Notes: generated from the sequence alone by a model not told the origin. 64,000 bases of DNA from Natronomonas moolapensis 8.8.11 (GCF_000591055.1 NC_020388.1:1922001-1986000); one strand, 5' to 3'; counted from the first letter of the stretch, positions 44,529-54,706 are shown. Numbers and translations are program-made.

Positions 44529-46268
44529 ATGGACCTCCTCGGGATCACCGACTCCCTCTGGCGGAAGATGATGGTCGCCGTCGGCCTGCAGTTCGCCGCT
44601 GGGATCGCGCTCGCGAGCGTCGTCGTCGTGTTCGAGGGGACGGCTGCCGTCACCGTCGCGGGCGGGCTGCTCGCGTTGGCCGCGATCGCCTGTTTCAATA
44701 CGGCATTGATCGTCCGCGAGGACCTGACCGGCCCGCTCCAGGAGCTCGAATCGAGCACGGAAGCGGTCGCGGAGGGCACTCTCGACGTCGATTCGACGGC
44801 GATCGAGCAGGACGACGAGGTCGGCTCGCTGGCGGCGTCGTTCGAACGGATGCACGAGATGCTTCGGGTGACGGACCGCCAAGCCGACGCCCTCGCGAAG
44901 GAGTCCTTCGGCGATCCCGCCCTCGAGGAGTCGGTCCCGGGGGAGTTCGGCAAGTCCCTCGATCGCATGGCCGAGAACCTCTCGACGGCTATCTCGGACC
45001 TCGAGGCCAGATCGGCCCGCCTGACCCGGCTGATCGAGGAGTTCGAAGCCGCGAGCGCTCGGGCGGCCGGCGGCGACCTGACGGTCCGGCTGCCGGCCGA
45101 AGAGTTCGACGACCGCTTCGAGGGCGTCGTCACGTCCTACAACAACCAGCTGGACGCCTTCGAGGCGGCCATTGGGCGGGCGAAACCCTTTGCGGGGGCG
45201 GTCGCCGAGGCGAGCGAGGCGGCGCGGCGGGAACTCGCCTCGGTGAGCGAGACGAGCGAGACCAACGCGGCGGAGGTCGACGAAATCGCCGACGACGCGG
45301 CCCGCCAATCCGAGACGCTCGGGTCGCTCGCCGGCGACGTGGAGACGCTATCGGCCACCGTCGAGGAGATCGCCGCCGCCTCGAACGAGCTCTCGGAGGT
45401 CGCCACCCGAACCGCGGCGAGCGCCAACGACGGCGTGGGGGCAGCCGAGGACGCCAGGACGGCTCTACGCGACGCCGCCGAGATCGCTGCCGAGACCGAC
45501 GAAGCGGTCGCCCGTCTGGTCGAGCGCACCGAGTCGATCCGCGAGATCGTCAGCTTCATCGACGAGGTCGCGAGCCGAACGAACCTGCTCGCACTCAACG
45601 CTTCGATCGAGGCTGCCCGCGCCGAGACCGACACGGCCGGCTTCGAAGTCGTCGCCGAGGAGGTCAAATCGCTCGCCGAGGAGACCCACGAGTCGGCCGG
45701 CGAGATCGAGGCGCTCATCGGGGACATCGACGACGAGACCCACGCAGTCGCTGCCGACGTCGACGACCTGACAACGCGGCTCGACGAGGCCGTCGACACC
45801 GTCAACGCGGCGACCGACGAGTTCGCCGCCATCGCCGAGGACACAGCCGACGTAGAGGAGAGCGCCGCCGAGATCAGTTCGGCGACCGACCAGCAGGCAC
45901 AGGTCGCGACCGACGTCTCGGCGAGAGTGGACGAGCTCGCCGAGATCGGCGACGCGACGGCCGAACGCTCCGACGCCGTCGCCTCGGATACGGCCGAAAG
46001 TGCCGACAGGCTTCGCGGGGCCGCCGACTCGGTCACGGCGCTGGCCGAGCAGGCCGACCGGCTCTCCGAGGCGCTCTCGGCGTTCGATGTCGACGCGGCG
46101 GATCCCGGCACCGAGTCCGGCCGCAGCACGGATGCCGATTCCGCCCCCGGTTCGGGACCGGGCTTGGATTCCGCTTCCGGACTCGGCGCCGACAGCGCGA
46201 TGGACCCCGGCGCCGACGATGTGACTGTACCTGACGACGCCTCGGACGCGCCTGGGGTGGCGGACTGA
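44529..46268 (+). CDS. Membrane-bound methyl-accepting transducer (Htr type)
   Basis: From ATG 44529 the protein has 579 residues. Two hydrophobic segments (about residues 15-35 and 40-60) are followed by a HAMP-like region (REDLTGPLQELESSTEAVAE), a helical linker and the signalling hairpin with the tip SRTNLLALNASIEAARAETD and GFEVVAEEVKSLAEET. The tail from about 540 is a Ser/Asp/Gly-rich disordered region. There is almost no extracytoplasmic domain, so the signal is probably sensed in the membrane or cytoplasm, or through a partner. A longer start at 44454 lies ahead of the TATA box. Confidence 0.88.
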   Translation: MDLLGITDSLWRKMMVAVGLQFAAGIALASVVVVFEGTAAVTVAGGLLALAAIACFNTALIVREDLTGPLQELESSTEAVAEGTLDVDSTAIEQDDEVGSLAASFERMHEMLRVTDRQADALAKESFGDPALEESVPGEFGKSLDRMAENLSTAISDLEARSARLTRLIEEFEAASARAAGGDLTVRLPAEEFDDRFEGVVTSYNNQLDAFEAAIGRAKPFAGAVAEASEAARRELASVSETSETNAAEVDEIADDAARQSETLGSLAGDVETLSATVEEIAAASNELSEVATRTAASANDGVGAAEDARTALRDAAEIAAETDEAVARLVERTESIREIVSFIDEVASRTNLLALNASIEAARAETDTAGFEVVAEEVKSLAEETHESAGEIEALIGDIDDETHAVAADVDDLTTRLDEAVDTVNAATDEFAAIAEDTADVEESAAEISSATDQQAQVATDVSARVDELAEIGDATAERSDAVASDTAESADRLRGAADSVTALAEQADRLSEALSAFDVDAADPGTESGRSTDADSAPGSGPGLDSASGLGADSAMDPGADDVTVPDDASDAPGVAD

Positions 46269-46382
46269 CGCCGTCGACCGCGCATTCGGCAGGACAGCCC
46301 CCGCGAACGGCGCCAGCCGATCTCCGGTCGGCGTCGTCCGGAAGCGGAACCCTTGTTATCGGCCGTCCCGGCTGTGTTTTTA

Positions 46383-47627
46383 ATGAGCCTCGTCGACACC
46401 GCGGCGGTCAGGCGGCTCGCCGACTGGGACGGCGATCGTCTCGAACGCCTCGCCGCCGAGTACGGCACCCCGTTGTACGTCACCGACCTCGATCGGGTCC
46501 GCGAGAACTTCGCGCGCTTCGAATCGGCGTTCGGGTTCGCCCACGTCATGTACGCCGCGAAGGCCAACACCGGTCGCGCGGTCGTACGGACGCTGTACGA
46601 CGCCGGCGCGGACATCGAGTGCGCCGCTGCAGGGGAGTTACACCGGGCGCTCGGAGCCGGCGTCGACCCGGAAGACCTCCAGTACACGGCGGTCAATCCG
46701 CCGGATAGCGACCTCGATTACGCGGTCGACCTCTGGGCCGATGTCCCCGAACTGACGATCACGGCGGGGGCGGCCATGACGCTCGACCGGCTCGAGGACC
46801 GCGGGTTCGACGGCCGCCTCGCGCTGCGTGTCAACCCGGGGATCGGCACCGGCCACCACGAGAAAGTCGCCACCGGCAAGGACGCGAAGTTCGGAGTCCC
46901 CTACGACGAGGCACCCGAACTCGTCGAATCGGCTCGCGAGCGCTTCGAGTTCGTCGGCCTCCACGCCCACGTCGGCAGCGGCGTCCTCTCGGGTGATCTC
47001 GAGGACCACCGGCGAGCGCTCCGGAAGGTCGCCGACCTCGCCGAGCGCGTAGGCGATCTCGAGTTCCTCGATCTGGGCGGCGGCTTCGGCGTCCCCTACC
47101 GCCCCGAGGAACCGCCACTCGACATCGAGGCCGCCGCCGGGATGGTCCGGGAGGTGACCGCAGGCGTGGACGCGACGATCGCCTTGGAACCCGGTCGCTA
47201 TCTGGTCGCCGACGCTGGCGCGCTCCTCACCCGGGTCAACACGATCAAATCGACCCCGGAGACGCGCGTCGTCGGCGTCGACGCCGGGCTCACCTCCCTG
47301 ATCCGCCCGGCGATGTTCGACTCCTATCACCATATCCGGAACGTGACCGGCGACGATCGCGAGCCGGTCGAATCCAGCGTCGGCGGACCGCTGTGTACCA
47401 GCGCGGACGTGTTCTGTACCGACCGTCCGATCCCGCGCCCGGAGGCCGAGGACCTGCTCGCGATCGGCAACGTCGGTGCCTACGGCATCAACCTCGCCAG
47501 CCAGTTTCACTCCCAGCCCAAGCCGGCGGAGGTCGCGATCGACGGCGGCGACGAGCGCGTGACCAGACGCCGAGAGACCTTTGACGATCTGATGCGACTG
47601 GAGGACGAAGCGCCCGGATATATTTAA
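46383..47627 (+). CDS. lysA: Diaminopimelate decarboxylase
   Basis: This 414-residue alanine-racemase-fold PLP enzyme makes lysine from meso-diaminopimelate. The PLP lysine is in VMYAAKANTGRAV, the GLHAHVGSGVLS and FLDLGGGFGVPY motifs follow, and the substrate-site region is PLCTSADVFCTDRP. It is the last step of the pathway to which dapAB (26.9-28.6 kb) belong. The ATG at 46383 gives MSLVDTAAVRRL. The stop overlaps the TATA box of deoC. Confidence 0.95.
   Translation: MSLVDTAAVRRLADWDGDRLERLAAEYGTPLYVTDLDRVRENFARFESAFGFAHVMYAAKANTGRAVVRTLYDAGADIECAAAGELHRALGAGVDPEDLQYTAVNPPDSDLDYAVDLWADVPELTITAGAAMTLDRLEDRGFDGRLALRVNPGIGTGHHEKVATGKDAKFGVPYDEAPELVESARERFEFVGLHAHVGSGVLSGDLEDHRRALRKVADLAERVGDLEFLDLGGGFGVPYRPEEPPLDIEAAAGMVREVTAGVDATIALEPGRYLVADAGALLTRVNTIKSTPETRVVGVDAGLTSLIRPAMFDSYHHIRNVTGDDREPVESSVGGPLCTSADVFCTDRPIPRPEAEDLLAIGNVGAYGINLASQFHSQPKPAEVAIDGGDERVTRRRETFDDLMRLEDEAPGYI
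47619..47627 (+). promoter_or_regulatory. TATA box of deoC inside the lysA 3' end
   Basis: The sequence tatatttaa overlaps the lysA stop codon and lies 23 bases ahead of the deoC ATG, so deoC has its own promoter despite the short gap. Confidence 0.65.
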
Positions 47628-47650
47628 TCCGGCGACGACGAACGCACGGT

Positions 47651-48322
47651 ATGTCGCTCGAAAGCTCCCTGCTGGACGATCCGTCCGACGTCGTCTCGAT
47701 CATCGATCATACCAACGTCGATCCGACCGCAACCGAAGCCGAAATCCGCGAACTGTGCCAGGAGGTCGACGACTACGGGTTCTGCTCGGCCGTCGTGGTC
47801 CCGTACCACGCCGAACTCGCGGACCGAATGCTCGACGATCGGGCGAACGTCGCGGCCGTCATCGGCTTTCCGTACGGAATACAGAACTCGACGGCGAAGC
47901 GGGACGAGGTCGAGGAACTGCTCGAACACGTCGACGAACTCGACATGGTGATGAACCGAACGGCGTTCGCGAACGACGACCACGAGGCGGTCGTCGAGGA
48001 CGTCGAAACGGTGGCCGAGGCGGTCGGCGATAAGACGCTGAAGTGTATCATCGAGTCGCCGACGCTGTCGCCTCCGGAGATACGGCGTGCTGCCGGGCTC
48101 GTCGAGGAGGGGGGTGCGGACTTCGTCAAGACGGCAGTCGGCTACGAGGGACCGACGGATCGCGCGGAGGTCGAGGCGATAGCGGACGGGATCGGCTCCG
48201 ATACGGAGATCAAAGCGTCCGGCGGGATCGCTACCTTCGAGGCGGTCCTCGAGATGGTGCGCGCTGGGGCGACCCGGATCGGGGCCTCTTCGGGCGTCGA
48301 GATCTACAACTCGACACGATAG
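47651..48322 (+). CDS. deoC: Deoxyribose-phosphate aldolase
   Basis: This 223-residue barrel enzyme cleaves 2-deoxyribose 5-phosphate to glyceraldehyde 3-phosphate and acetaldehyde. It shows SIIDHTNVDPTATEAEI, VIGFPYG, the Schiff-base lysine in GADFVKTAVGY and the second lysine in TEIKASGGIATFE. The length is normal. It acts in nucleoside salvage. It converges with the DUF4010-type gene. Confidence 0.95.
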   Translation: MSLESSLLDDPSDVVSIIDHTNVDPTATEAEIRELCQEVDDYGFCSAVVVPYHAELADRMLDDRANVAAVIGFPYGIQNSTAKRDEVEELLEHVDELDMVMNRTAFANDDHEAVVEDVETVAEAVGDKTLKCIIESPTLSPPEIRRAAGLVEEGGADFVKTAVGYEGPTDRAEVEAIADGIGSDTEIKASGGIATFEAVLEMVRAGATRIGASSGVEIYNSTR

Positions 48323-48350
48323 CCGCTCGCGCGAACCGTCGTAGTCCGAC

Positions 48351-49610
48351 TCACACGAGTACGACGAAGAGGATCCCGACGACGGAGACGGCCCCCAGAA
48401 CGGCCGTCACCGTGCGGCCGAGCTGTCGCGTTCCGAGCAGCCACGCGAGTCCGGCTTTTAAGAGCGTGTTCGCGACGGCTCCGATCACGATGCCCGTCGC
48501 TGCGACCTCCGGGGGGACGGTCCCGTCGGCCGCGAGCGTACTCATCGTGAGCGTGATCGCATCTACGTCGGCGAGTCCGGAGACGAACGCGATCGCGTAG
48601 ATTCCCGAATCGCCCAACTGCACGTGCGCGAACTCCGAGACCGAGAGCACTGCCGCGAAGACGGCCCCGAAAAACAGCGCCGGCCGCAACCGGAATGGGT
48701 TTCGGATTTCCGTGTCGGCGTCCAACTCCGTCTCAGTTCTCGAACGCCAGTAGACGACGACGGCCACGACCGCCCCCATCCCGGTCATCGCACCGAGCGG
48801 AACGACGACGTACGGGAGTAGATTCGGGTTGACGACGGTGACCTCGATGAGCGCCCTGGGGAACATTACGATCGAAGCGGCGATCGTCGAGAACGCACAG
48901 ATACGGTAGAGAGTGTGTTCTTCCGTCGTTCGCTCGGCCATCGAGACGGCCGTCGCGGTCGAAGAGACGAATCCGCCCAGGACGCCGGTCACTGCGATCC
49001 CCCGTTGGACGCCGATGACCCGCCCGAGGACGTACGCGACGAAACTCAACCCGGAGACGAACGCGACCATGAGCCAGACGTACCGAGGGTTGATCCCGAA
49101 GAGCACATCGAGTTCGCGGTCGGGCACCAACGGGAGAACGACCAACACGACGAGAATAAACTTCATCGACGCGTGCCGTTCGCGCTCGTCGATCCGGTCG
49201 GCGAACCGGTGGATGACGCCCTTCGCCGAGAGCAACACCGTGACCGCACCGGCGACGACGACCGCGAGGATGGCCCCGCGCTCCGAGTGGGTCGCCAACG
49301 CTCCCAGCACGACGGTCAACAACGCGGTCACGAGCGTCGTGAGCCCGATATCGCCCGCCACCCGGATCCGGCCGGCGTAGGCGACCGTCAACGGGATCGC
49401 GAGGGAGATCAACGCGATCGGGAGCATCGCCGGAAAGAACGCCTGCACGAGCGCACCGTAGAGCGCGAAAAGCGGAAACGTACGGCTCCCGGCGAAGAGC
49501 CCCGCCGAGTCGCTCTGTTCTCGTTCGAGCCCGATGAGGGCACCGATCCCGAACGCGATCGCGATCCGAAACACCAAAATCGAGAGCGAGACGGCGTCGG
49601 GATCGACCAT
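48351..49610 (-). CDS. MgtC/SapB-DUF4010 membrane protein
   Basis: This 419-residue protein has about twelve hydrophobic helices. The N-terminal third matches the MgtC/SapB fold (AIAFGIGALIGLEREQSDSA, DIGLTTLVTALLTVVLGAL). The rest is the DUF4010 domain (VLGGFVSSTATAVSMAE and VSGLADVDAITLTMSTLA). The transported or sensed substrate is unknown. The ATG at 49610 is at the start of the first helix. It is transcribed alone, downstream of purB with 68 bases between. Confidence 0.9.
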   Translation of the reverse strand: MVDPDAVSLSILVFRIAIAFGIGALIGLEREQSDSAGLFAGSRTFPLFALYGALVQAFFPAMLPIALISLAIPLTVAYAGRIRVAGDIGLTTLVTALLTVVLGALATHSERGAILAVVVAGAVTVLLSAKGVIHRFADRIDERERHASMKFILVVLVVLPLVPDRELDVLFGINPRYVWLMVAFVSGLSFVAYVLGRVIGVQRGIAVTGVLGGFVSSTATAVSMAERTTEEHTLYRICAFSTIAASIVMFPRALIEVTVVNPNLLPYVVVPLGAMTGMGAVVAVVVYWRSRTETELDADTEIRNPFRLRPALFFGAVFAAVLSVSEFAHVQLGDSGIYAIAFVSGLADVDAITLTMSTLAADGTVPPEVAATGIVIGAVANTLLKAGLAWLLGTRQLGRTVTAVLGAVSVVGILFVVLV

Positions 49611-49678
49611 GTTTGGCGGTTCGTCCGCCCCTCTTGTCAAGCCTCGGAAGAGCCCCGGTTCGGAGCCGCCGGTATCGC

Positions 49679-51076
49679 CTACCGATCGCGCTGCGACCCG
49701 AGTTCGTCGACCAACTCGTCGCCGAGTCCGACGTAGCCCGCGGGCGTCAGGGCGTGCAGTTCCTCGCGGACGGACTCGCCGACGTCGAGCTCGTCGAAGA
49801 GGTCGCGGAAATCCGACAGCGTGGCGCGCTCTCCTCGGGTGAGTTCCTTGATGCGCTCGTAGGCGTCGGTGTCGCCCTCCCGGCGGAGGATCGTCTGGAC
49901 GGCCTCCCCGATCACCTCGGGGTTGGCTTCGAGGTCCTCGCGCATGAGGGCCGCGTTCGGCGTCACTTTCTCGAGACCGGCGGCCGCCTTCCGGTAGCCG
50001 ATGAGACAGTGCGACAGCGCCGCGCCGACGTTCCGTTTCACCGTCGAGTCCGAGAGGTCCCGCTGCAATCGGGAGGTCGTAACGTAATCGGCCAGGAAGG
50101 TGAGATCCGAGTTGGCTTTCGTCAGGTTCCCCTCGCTGTTCTCGAAGTCGATCGGGTTCACCTTGTGCGGCATCGTCGAAGAGCCGGTCTCGCCCGCTTT
50201 GGCCTCCTGGCCGAGGTAGCGATCGGAGACGTAGAGCCACATATCGAGGTCGAGGTCCCGCAACACGTTGTTGACCCCGCGGAGCGCGTCGAAGACCGAC
50301 GCGAGGTCGTCACAGGGGTTGACCTGCGTCGAGAGCCCCGCGTGTTCGAGGCCGAGGGACTCGACGAACGACTCCGAGAAGGCCCGCCAATCGACGTCGG
50401 GGTAGGCGGCGCGGTGGGCGGCGTAGGTCCCGGAGGCGCCGGCGAGTTTGCCCGATAGTCCCGCCGTCGCGGCCTCGAGACGGCCGAGCGCGCGCCCGAG
50501 GCGGGCGGCGTAGACGGCGAGTTCCTTGCCGTAGGTCGTCGGCGTCGCGGGCTGGCCGTGCGTGCGTGCCAACATCGGGAGGTCGCGGTGTCGCCTCGCG
50601 TCGTCCGCGAGCGCGTCCCGAAGCTCCCGGATCGCGGGGACGAGCACGTCCGTGACGGCCGGTCCGAGGCAGAGTCGGTGGGCGAGGTTGTTGACGTCCT
50701 CGCTCGTCAGCCCGAAGTGCACCCACGGTCCCTGTGTGTCCTCGTCGGGCAGGTGCAGCCGAATGAAGTACTCGACAGCCTTGACGTCGTGGTTCGTCGC
50801 CGCGTAACCGCCGTAGCCGTCCGTTTCGAGGCGTTTGACGACGTCGGCGTCGTCGGCGTCGAAGGACCGATACAGCGCCCGGAGCTCCGATCGGGTCCCG
50901 GAGTCGAGCGCGAGCGGGGTCGCCTCGAGGTCCGCGAGGGCGAGGAGGTACTCGACCTCGACCTCGACGCGAGCGCCCATTAGGGCGGCCTCGCTGGCGT
51001 AGTCGACGAGCGGTTCGGTGTAGCGTGCGTAGCGGCCATCGAGCGGCGAGACGGCGTACAGCGGCCCCCGTGTCAT
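49679..51076 (-). CDS. purB: Adenylosuccinate lyase
   Basis: This 465-residue member of the fumarase/aspartase superfamily catalyses two steps of purine synthesis. The signature GSSTMPHKVNPIDFENSEG is intact; other conserved parts are LPMLARTHGQPATPTTYGKE and WVHFGLTSEDVNN. The ATG at 51076 gives MTRGPLYAVSPLDGRY, the normal N-terminus. The purNH gene of the same pathway is 2 kb away on the other strand. Confidence 0.96.
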   Translation of the reverse strand: MTRGPLYAVSPLDGRYARYTEPLVDYASEAALMGARVEVEVEYLLALADLEATPLALDSGTRSELRALYRSFDADDADVVKRLETDGYGGYAATNHDVKAVEYFIRLHLPDEDTQGPWVHFGLTSEDVNNLAHRLCLGPAVTDVLVPAIRELRDALADDARRHRDLPMLARTHGQPATPTTYGKELAVYAARLGRALGRLEAATAGLSGKLAGASGTYAAHRAAYPDVDWRAFSESFVESLGLEHAGLSTQVNPCDDLASVFDALRGVNNVLRDLDLDMWLYVSDRYLGQEAKAGETGSSTMPHKVNPIDFENSEGNLTKANSDLTFLADYVTTSRLQRDLSDSTVKRNVGAALSHCLIGYRKAAAGLEKVTPNAALMREDLEANPEVIGEAVQTILRREGDTDAYERIKELTRGERATLSDFRDLFDELDVGESVREELHALTPAGYVGLGDELVDELGSQRDR

Positions 51077-51235
51077 GTCCGTGGTTCCGGCGAGGCGCTG
51101 AAAAAGGATGTCGGTCGGAGCCGGGGGGAGACGCCACGGGTTCGGCGTTCGCGGACGTCCCGCGTCCGCGGAACCGGACAGCGGCGCTCCCTCGGCGACC
51201 GGGCGGGTTTTATTTGTCGGCGCCGTGGTCCGAAC

Positions 51236-51922
51236 GTGTCGTTCACAGCCGTGCTCTTCGACGTCGACGGGACGCTCTGTGAGCATGCGGACTCGGCGGC
51301 GGCCGTCTACCGCGGGGCGTTCGAGGCGGCCGGTATCGACCGCTTCGGCGAACCGGCGGGACTGTGGAGCGCCCTCGAGGAGCCGCCGGATCACGACGAC
51401 CCGGTCGGCTACTTCGCTCGCGGGTTCGCCCGAGTGGCCGCCCAGCACGGCCGGACGCCGGTCGACGCGACGGCGCTCGCCGAGGGGTTCCTCGAAACGG
51501 TCGATTACTCGGACGTGACACCGCGGCCGGGCGCGACGACGGCAGTCGAGGCGGCGGCGAACGCCGGAACGGTCGGCGTCGTGACGAACGGCCCGACGTC
51601 TCGACAGACGGGAAAGCTCGAGGCGCTCCCCTTCGGCGACGCCTTCGACGCCGTCGTCTGTGCCGGCGACAGACGGCGACAGAAGCCGAACCGCGACCCG
51701 TTCGACCGGGCGCTCGGGGCGCTCGGCGTCCGGCCGGAAGAGGCGCTCTACGTCGGTAACTCACTCGAGTACGACGTGGCCGGAGCCCAGAACGCCGGGT
51801 TGGCGGTGGCGTGGTGTCCGACGGACGGCGACTGCGACCCCGCTCCGTATCGCCCCGACTACGTGTTCGAGTCGCTGGGCGAACTGCGAGGGGTACTCGA
51901 CGACGAGGGCGCGGACGGATGA
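51236..51922 (+). CDS. HAD-superfamily hydrolase
   Basis: This 228-residue protein has motif I AVLFDVDGTLCE, motif II VGVVTNGPTSRQ, a motif III lysine in RRQKPNRDPF and motif IV VGNSLEYDVAGAQNAG. It belongs to the phosphoglycolate phosphatase-like group; the substrate is unknown. It begins with GTG at 51236, 20 bases after a TATA box (tttatttg at 51208-51215). It overlaps the phosphotransferase gene by four bases. Confidence 0.9.
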   Translation: MSFTAVLFDVDGTLCEHADSAAAVYRGAFEAAGIDRFGEPAGLWSALEEPPDHDDPVGYFARGFARVAAQHGRTPVDATALAEGFLETVDYSDVTPRPGATTAVEAAANAGTVGVVTNGPTSRQTGKLEALPFGDAFDAVVCAGDRRRQKPNRDPFDRALGALGVRPEEALYVGNSLEYDVAGAQNAGLAVAWCPTDGDCDPAPYRPDYVFESLGELRGVLDDEGADG

Positions 51923-52881
51923 CGGGATGGATACGTGCGGCCGTCGAGTCGGCGCGTCCGGGACGCGCGATCGAGTCGATCGAACGGCCGGTCGAGGGCA
52001 ACAGAAAGGAGACGGCGATCGTCACGGTCGACGGCGGCGAACGCCTCGTCGTCCAGCGGACCGAGGACCCGTCCGCGCTCCGGACCGAGACGCGGCTCGC
52101 GCGCGAAATTGCGGCTCGGACGACCGTGCCTGTCCCGACAGTGCTGGAATGCGGGCGGGTCGACGGGGCCGACGGCCGCGATCACGGCGGGGCCTACCGC
52201 GTCGTCGAGGCGGCCGACGGGACGAATCTCCACGAGCGGTTCGGCGCGCTTTCGCCCGCGGTGAGGCGGCGGATCGCGGAGCGGTTCGGGCGGGCGTTAG
52301 CCGAGATACACGGGGCGTTCGCCTTCGAGCGCTTCGGCCCGGTGGTGGCCGACGCCGGGGAATCCGGTGACGGGGGCGGGTTGCGGGCCGACGGCCCGGA
52401 CTCCTGGACGCGGTGGCTCGACGCCTACATTCGCGAGTGCGTCGACGCCCTCCCGGAGCCGTTCGCCGACCTCGAGGCGGCGATCGAAGCGACGATCGAG
52501 GCGAGACCGACGGCCGACCCGACACCGCGGCTGTTTCCGTGGGACTTCCGGCCGGGGAACGCGATGATCGATCGCGGCGAGCTCACGGCGTTTCTCGACT
52601 GGGGTGACCCCCTTGCCGCCGGAGCGGGACTCTCGCTCGCGAAGGCCGAACACCTCCTCGTGGACTGGTATATCGACGACGGAACAGCCCTCCGGACGGC
52701 GTTTCGGGACGGGTATACCGAGGTTCGGCCGCTCCCCGAGGTGGGTCGCACCGAGCGCGTCGCCGCCGTCGTCGACTCGGCGGTCGATTCGGACGGCGCC
52801 GTCACCCGACCGGGGTATCCCGAACGGACCGGCGCGGCCGCCGTCGAGTTTCACCGGCGGCGGTTGCGGGCGTTGCTGTGA
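51919..52881 (+). CDS. Aminoglycoside phosphotransferase-fold kinase
   Basis: This 320-residue protein has the APH/choline-kinase fold. The ATP-binding part is VEGNRKETAIVTVDGGERLVVQ. The catalytic loop is FPWDFRPGNAMID, in which the usual His is replaced but the catalytic Asp and Asn remain, and the metal site is FLDWGDPLAAG. It likely phosphorylates a small molecule. Its start overlaps the HAD gene stop (ATGA), so a kinase and a phosphatase are made from one transcript. Confidence 0.85.
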   Translation: MTGWIRAAVESARPGRAIESIERPVEGNRKETAIVTVDGGERLVVQRTEDPSALRTETRLAREIAARTTVPVPTVLECGRVDGADGRDHGGAYRVVEAADGTNLHERFGALSPAVRRRIAERFGRALAEIHGAFAFERFGPVVADAGESGDGGGLRADGPDSWTRWLDAYIRECVDALPEPFADLEAAIEATIEARPTADPTPRLFPWDFRPGNAMIDRGELTAFLDWGDPLAAGAGLSLAKAEHLLVDWYIDDGTALRTAFRDGYTEVRPLPEVGRTERVAAVVDSAVDSDGAVTRPGYPERTGAAAVEFHRRRLRALL

Positions 52882-52932
52882 GCGTGCGTTCGGGCCGGAA
52901 CATGCACGCTCGTGGCCAGTGTTCGGTCATTA

Positions 52933-53048
52933 CTGATACTGGTGGACGAAATCAAACGACACCGGATCACGAGTGATCCGCCGGTCGTTCCGTCGAACGG
53001 CGTGCGCCTCGTGCGTCGTGTGTCCGTTTTTTTGTCCATCAGTATGAG
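52933..53048 (+). repeat. 116-base dispersed element, copy B
   Basis: This copy begins ctgatactggtggacgaa and ends catcagtatgag. The two ends are inverted repeats over about 18 bases. It differs from copy C at about 18 of 116 positions by my count, with no gap. It lies in the region upstream of purNH, whose ATG is 87 bases past its end. Confidence 0.85.
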
Positions 53049-53134
53049 CCCTGGCCGTCGATATATGCACGTATCTGTATCACACCGCGGTGACAACCGC
53101 AACTACTTTGCGTTCGGCGGAGTCGATTCCGGGC

Positions 53135-54706
53135 ATGAAACTCGCCGGTATGGCCTCGAACCGCGGCCGGAACCTATTGCACATCGCCGACACCGCGCCG
53201 GGCGGTGCGGAGTTCGCCGTCGTGCTCACGAACGAGGCGGGCGCCCCGGTCCTCGACGGTGCGAGAGAGCGGGACATCCCGACCGAGGTCGTCGCGCGCG
53301 CCGAGGACGAACTCCGCGAGGAACACGAACGTCGGCTCCTCGAGCGCCTCGAGGGCTACGACGTCGATCTCGTCTGTCTCGACGGTTATATGCGGATCCT
53401 CACGGAGACGTTCCTCGATGCGGCCCCGCGGACGCTCAATGTCCACCCGTCGCTGCTGCCCGCATTCCCGGGGACGGACGCCCACGAGCAGGTCCTCGAT
53501 GCCGGAGTCGCCGTCACCGGCTGTACCGTCCACGTCGTCGACGAGACCGTCGATGGCGGCCCGATCGTCACCCAACAGCCCGTCCCGGTGTACGACGGCG
53601 ACGACGTCGGCGACCTCAAACAGCGCGTCCTCCACGAGGCGGAGTTCAGCGCCTACCCCCGTGCAGTCGAGTGGTTCGCCGAGGACCGCGTCACCGTCGA
53701 GGGCGGCGAGGTCTCCATCGAGGGCGACGACGGCGGCGCGTTCCCCGCCCGCCGACTCGTCTGCGAGGATCGCGGCCGCGAACTCCGCTACGGCGAGAAC
53801 CCCCACCAGGACGCCGCGGTGTACCTCGACCGCGCCCGCGAGGGGGCCAGCGTCGTCGGGGCCGCGCAACTGAACGAGGGCGCGAAGGCGCTGTCGTACA
53901 ACAACTACAACGACGCCGACGGCGCGTTGAGACTGATAACGGAGTTCGACGACCCGGCAGCCGCGGTCATCAAACACACCAACCCCGCGGGGTGTGCGAC
54001 CGCCGAGTCGCTGGCGGCGGCCTACGAGGACGCGCTCGCGACGGATCCGATGAGCGCCTTCGGCGGCATCGTCGCGCTGAACCGCACGTGCGGCGCCGAC
54101 ACGGCCGCGGCGATCACCGACTCGTTCAAAGAGGTCGTCGTCGCGCCCGGCTACACCGATTCGGCCCTCGAGGAACTCTCCGAGAAGGACAACCTCCGCG
54201 TGCTGGACGTGGGTTCGCTCGACGGCGCTTCCGAGCCGACGGTCGAGAGCGACCTCGTCGGGGGACGGCTGGTCCAAGAGCGCGACGGCCAGTCGCTCGG
54301 GCCGGCCGACCTCGAGACGGTCACCGACCGCGAACCGACCGAGGCGCAACTCGAGACGATGTGTTTCGCCTGGCGGACGATCAAACACGTCAAATCCAAC
54401 GCGATCCTCCTCGCCGACGGGACCGAGACGGTCGGCGTCGGGATGGGGCAGGTCTCGCGGGTCGACGCCGTCCGCCTGGCCGCGATGAAGGCCGACGAGC
54501 ACGCCGAAGGGAAGGACGCCGAAGGAGCCGTGATGGCCTCGGACGCCTTCTTTCCGTTCCCGGACGGCATCGAAGTCGCTGCGGAGGCCGGCATCGAGGC
54601 GGTCGTCCAGCCCGGCGGCTCCGTCAACGACGAGGACGTCATCGACGCCGCGAACGAACACGACGTCGCGATGACGTTCACCGGCCAGCGGGCCTTCCAG
54701 CACTGA
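53135..54706 (+). CDS. purNH: PurN-PurH fusion: GAR and AICAR formyltransferase
   Basis: This 523-residue protein fuses two purine-pathway enzymes. Residues 1-210 are a glycinamide ribonucleotide formyltransferase: MASNRGRNLLHIAD, LNVHPSLLPAFPGTDAHEQV with the Asn/His pair, and DETVDGGPIVTQ. Residues 225-523 are the AICAR transformylase half of PurH (LRYGENPHQDAA, ALSYNNYNDADGAL, IKHTNPAGCA, RTIKHVKSNAI, PFPDGIEVAAEAGI). The IMP cyclohydrolase half is absent, as in other haloarchaea, where PurO does that step. It lies 7 bases ahead of the IF2B-like gene. Confidence 0.93.
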   Translation: MKLAGMASNRGRNLLHIADTAPGGAEFAVVLTNEAGAPVLDGARERDIPTEVVARAEDELREEHERRLLERLEGYDVDLVCLDGYMRILTETFLDAAPRTLNVHPSLLPAFPGTDAHEQVLDAGVAVTGCTVHVVDETVDGGPIVTQQPVPVYDGDDVGDLKQRVLHEAEFSAYPRAVEWFAEDRVTVEGGEVSIEGDDGGAFPARRLVCEDRGRELRYGENPHQDAAVYLDRAREGASVVGAAQLNEGAKALSYNNYNDADGALRLITEFDDPAAAVIKHTNPAGCATAESLAAAYEDALATDPMSAFGGIVALNRTCGADTAAAITDSFKEVVVAPGYTDSALEELSEKDNLRVLDVGSLDGASEPTVESDLVGGRLVQERDGQSLGPADLETVTDREPTEAQLETMCFAWRTIKHVKSNAILLADGTETVGVGMGQVSRVDAVRLAAMKADEHAEGKDAEGAVMASDAFFPFPDGIEVAAEAGIEAVVQPGGSVNDEDVIDAANEHDVAMTFTGQRAFQH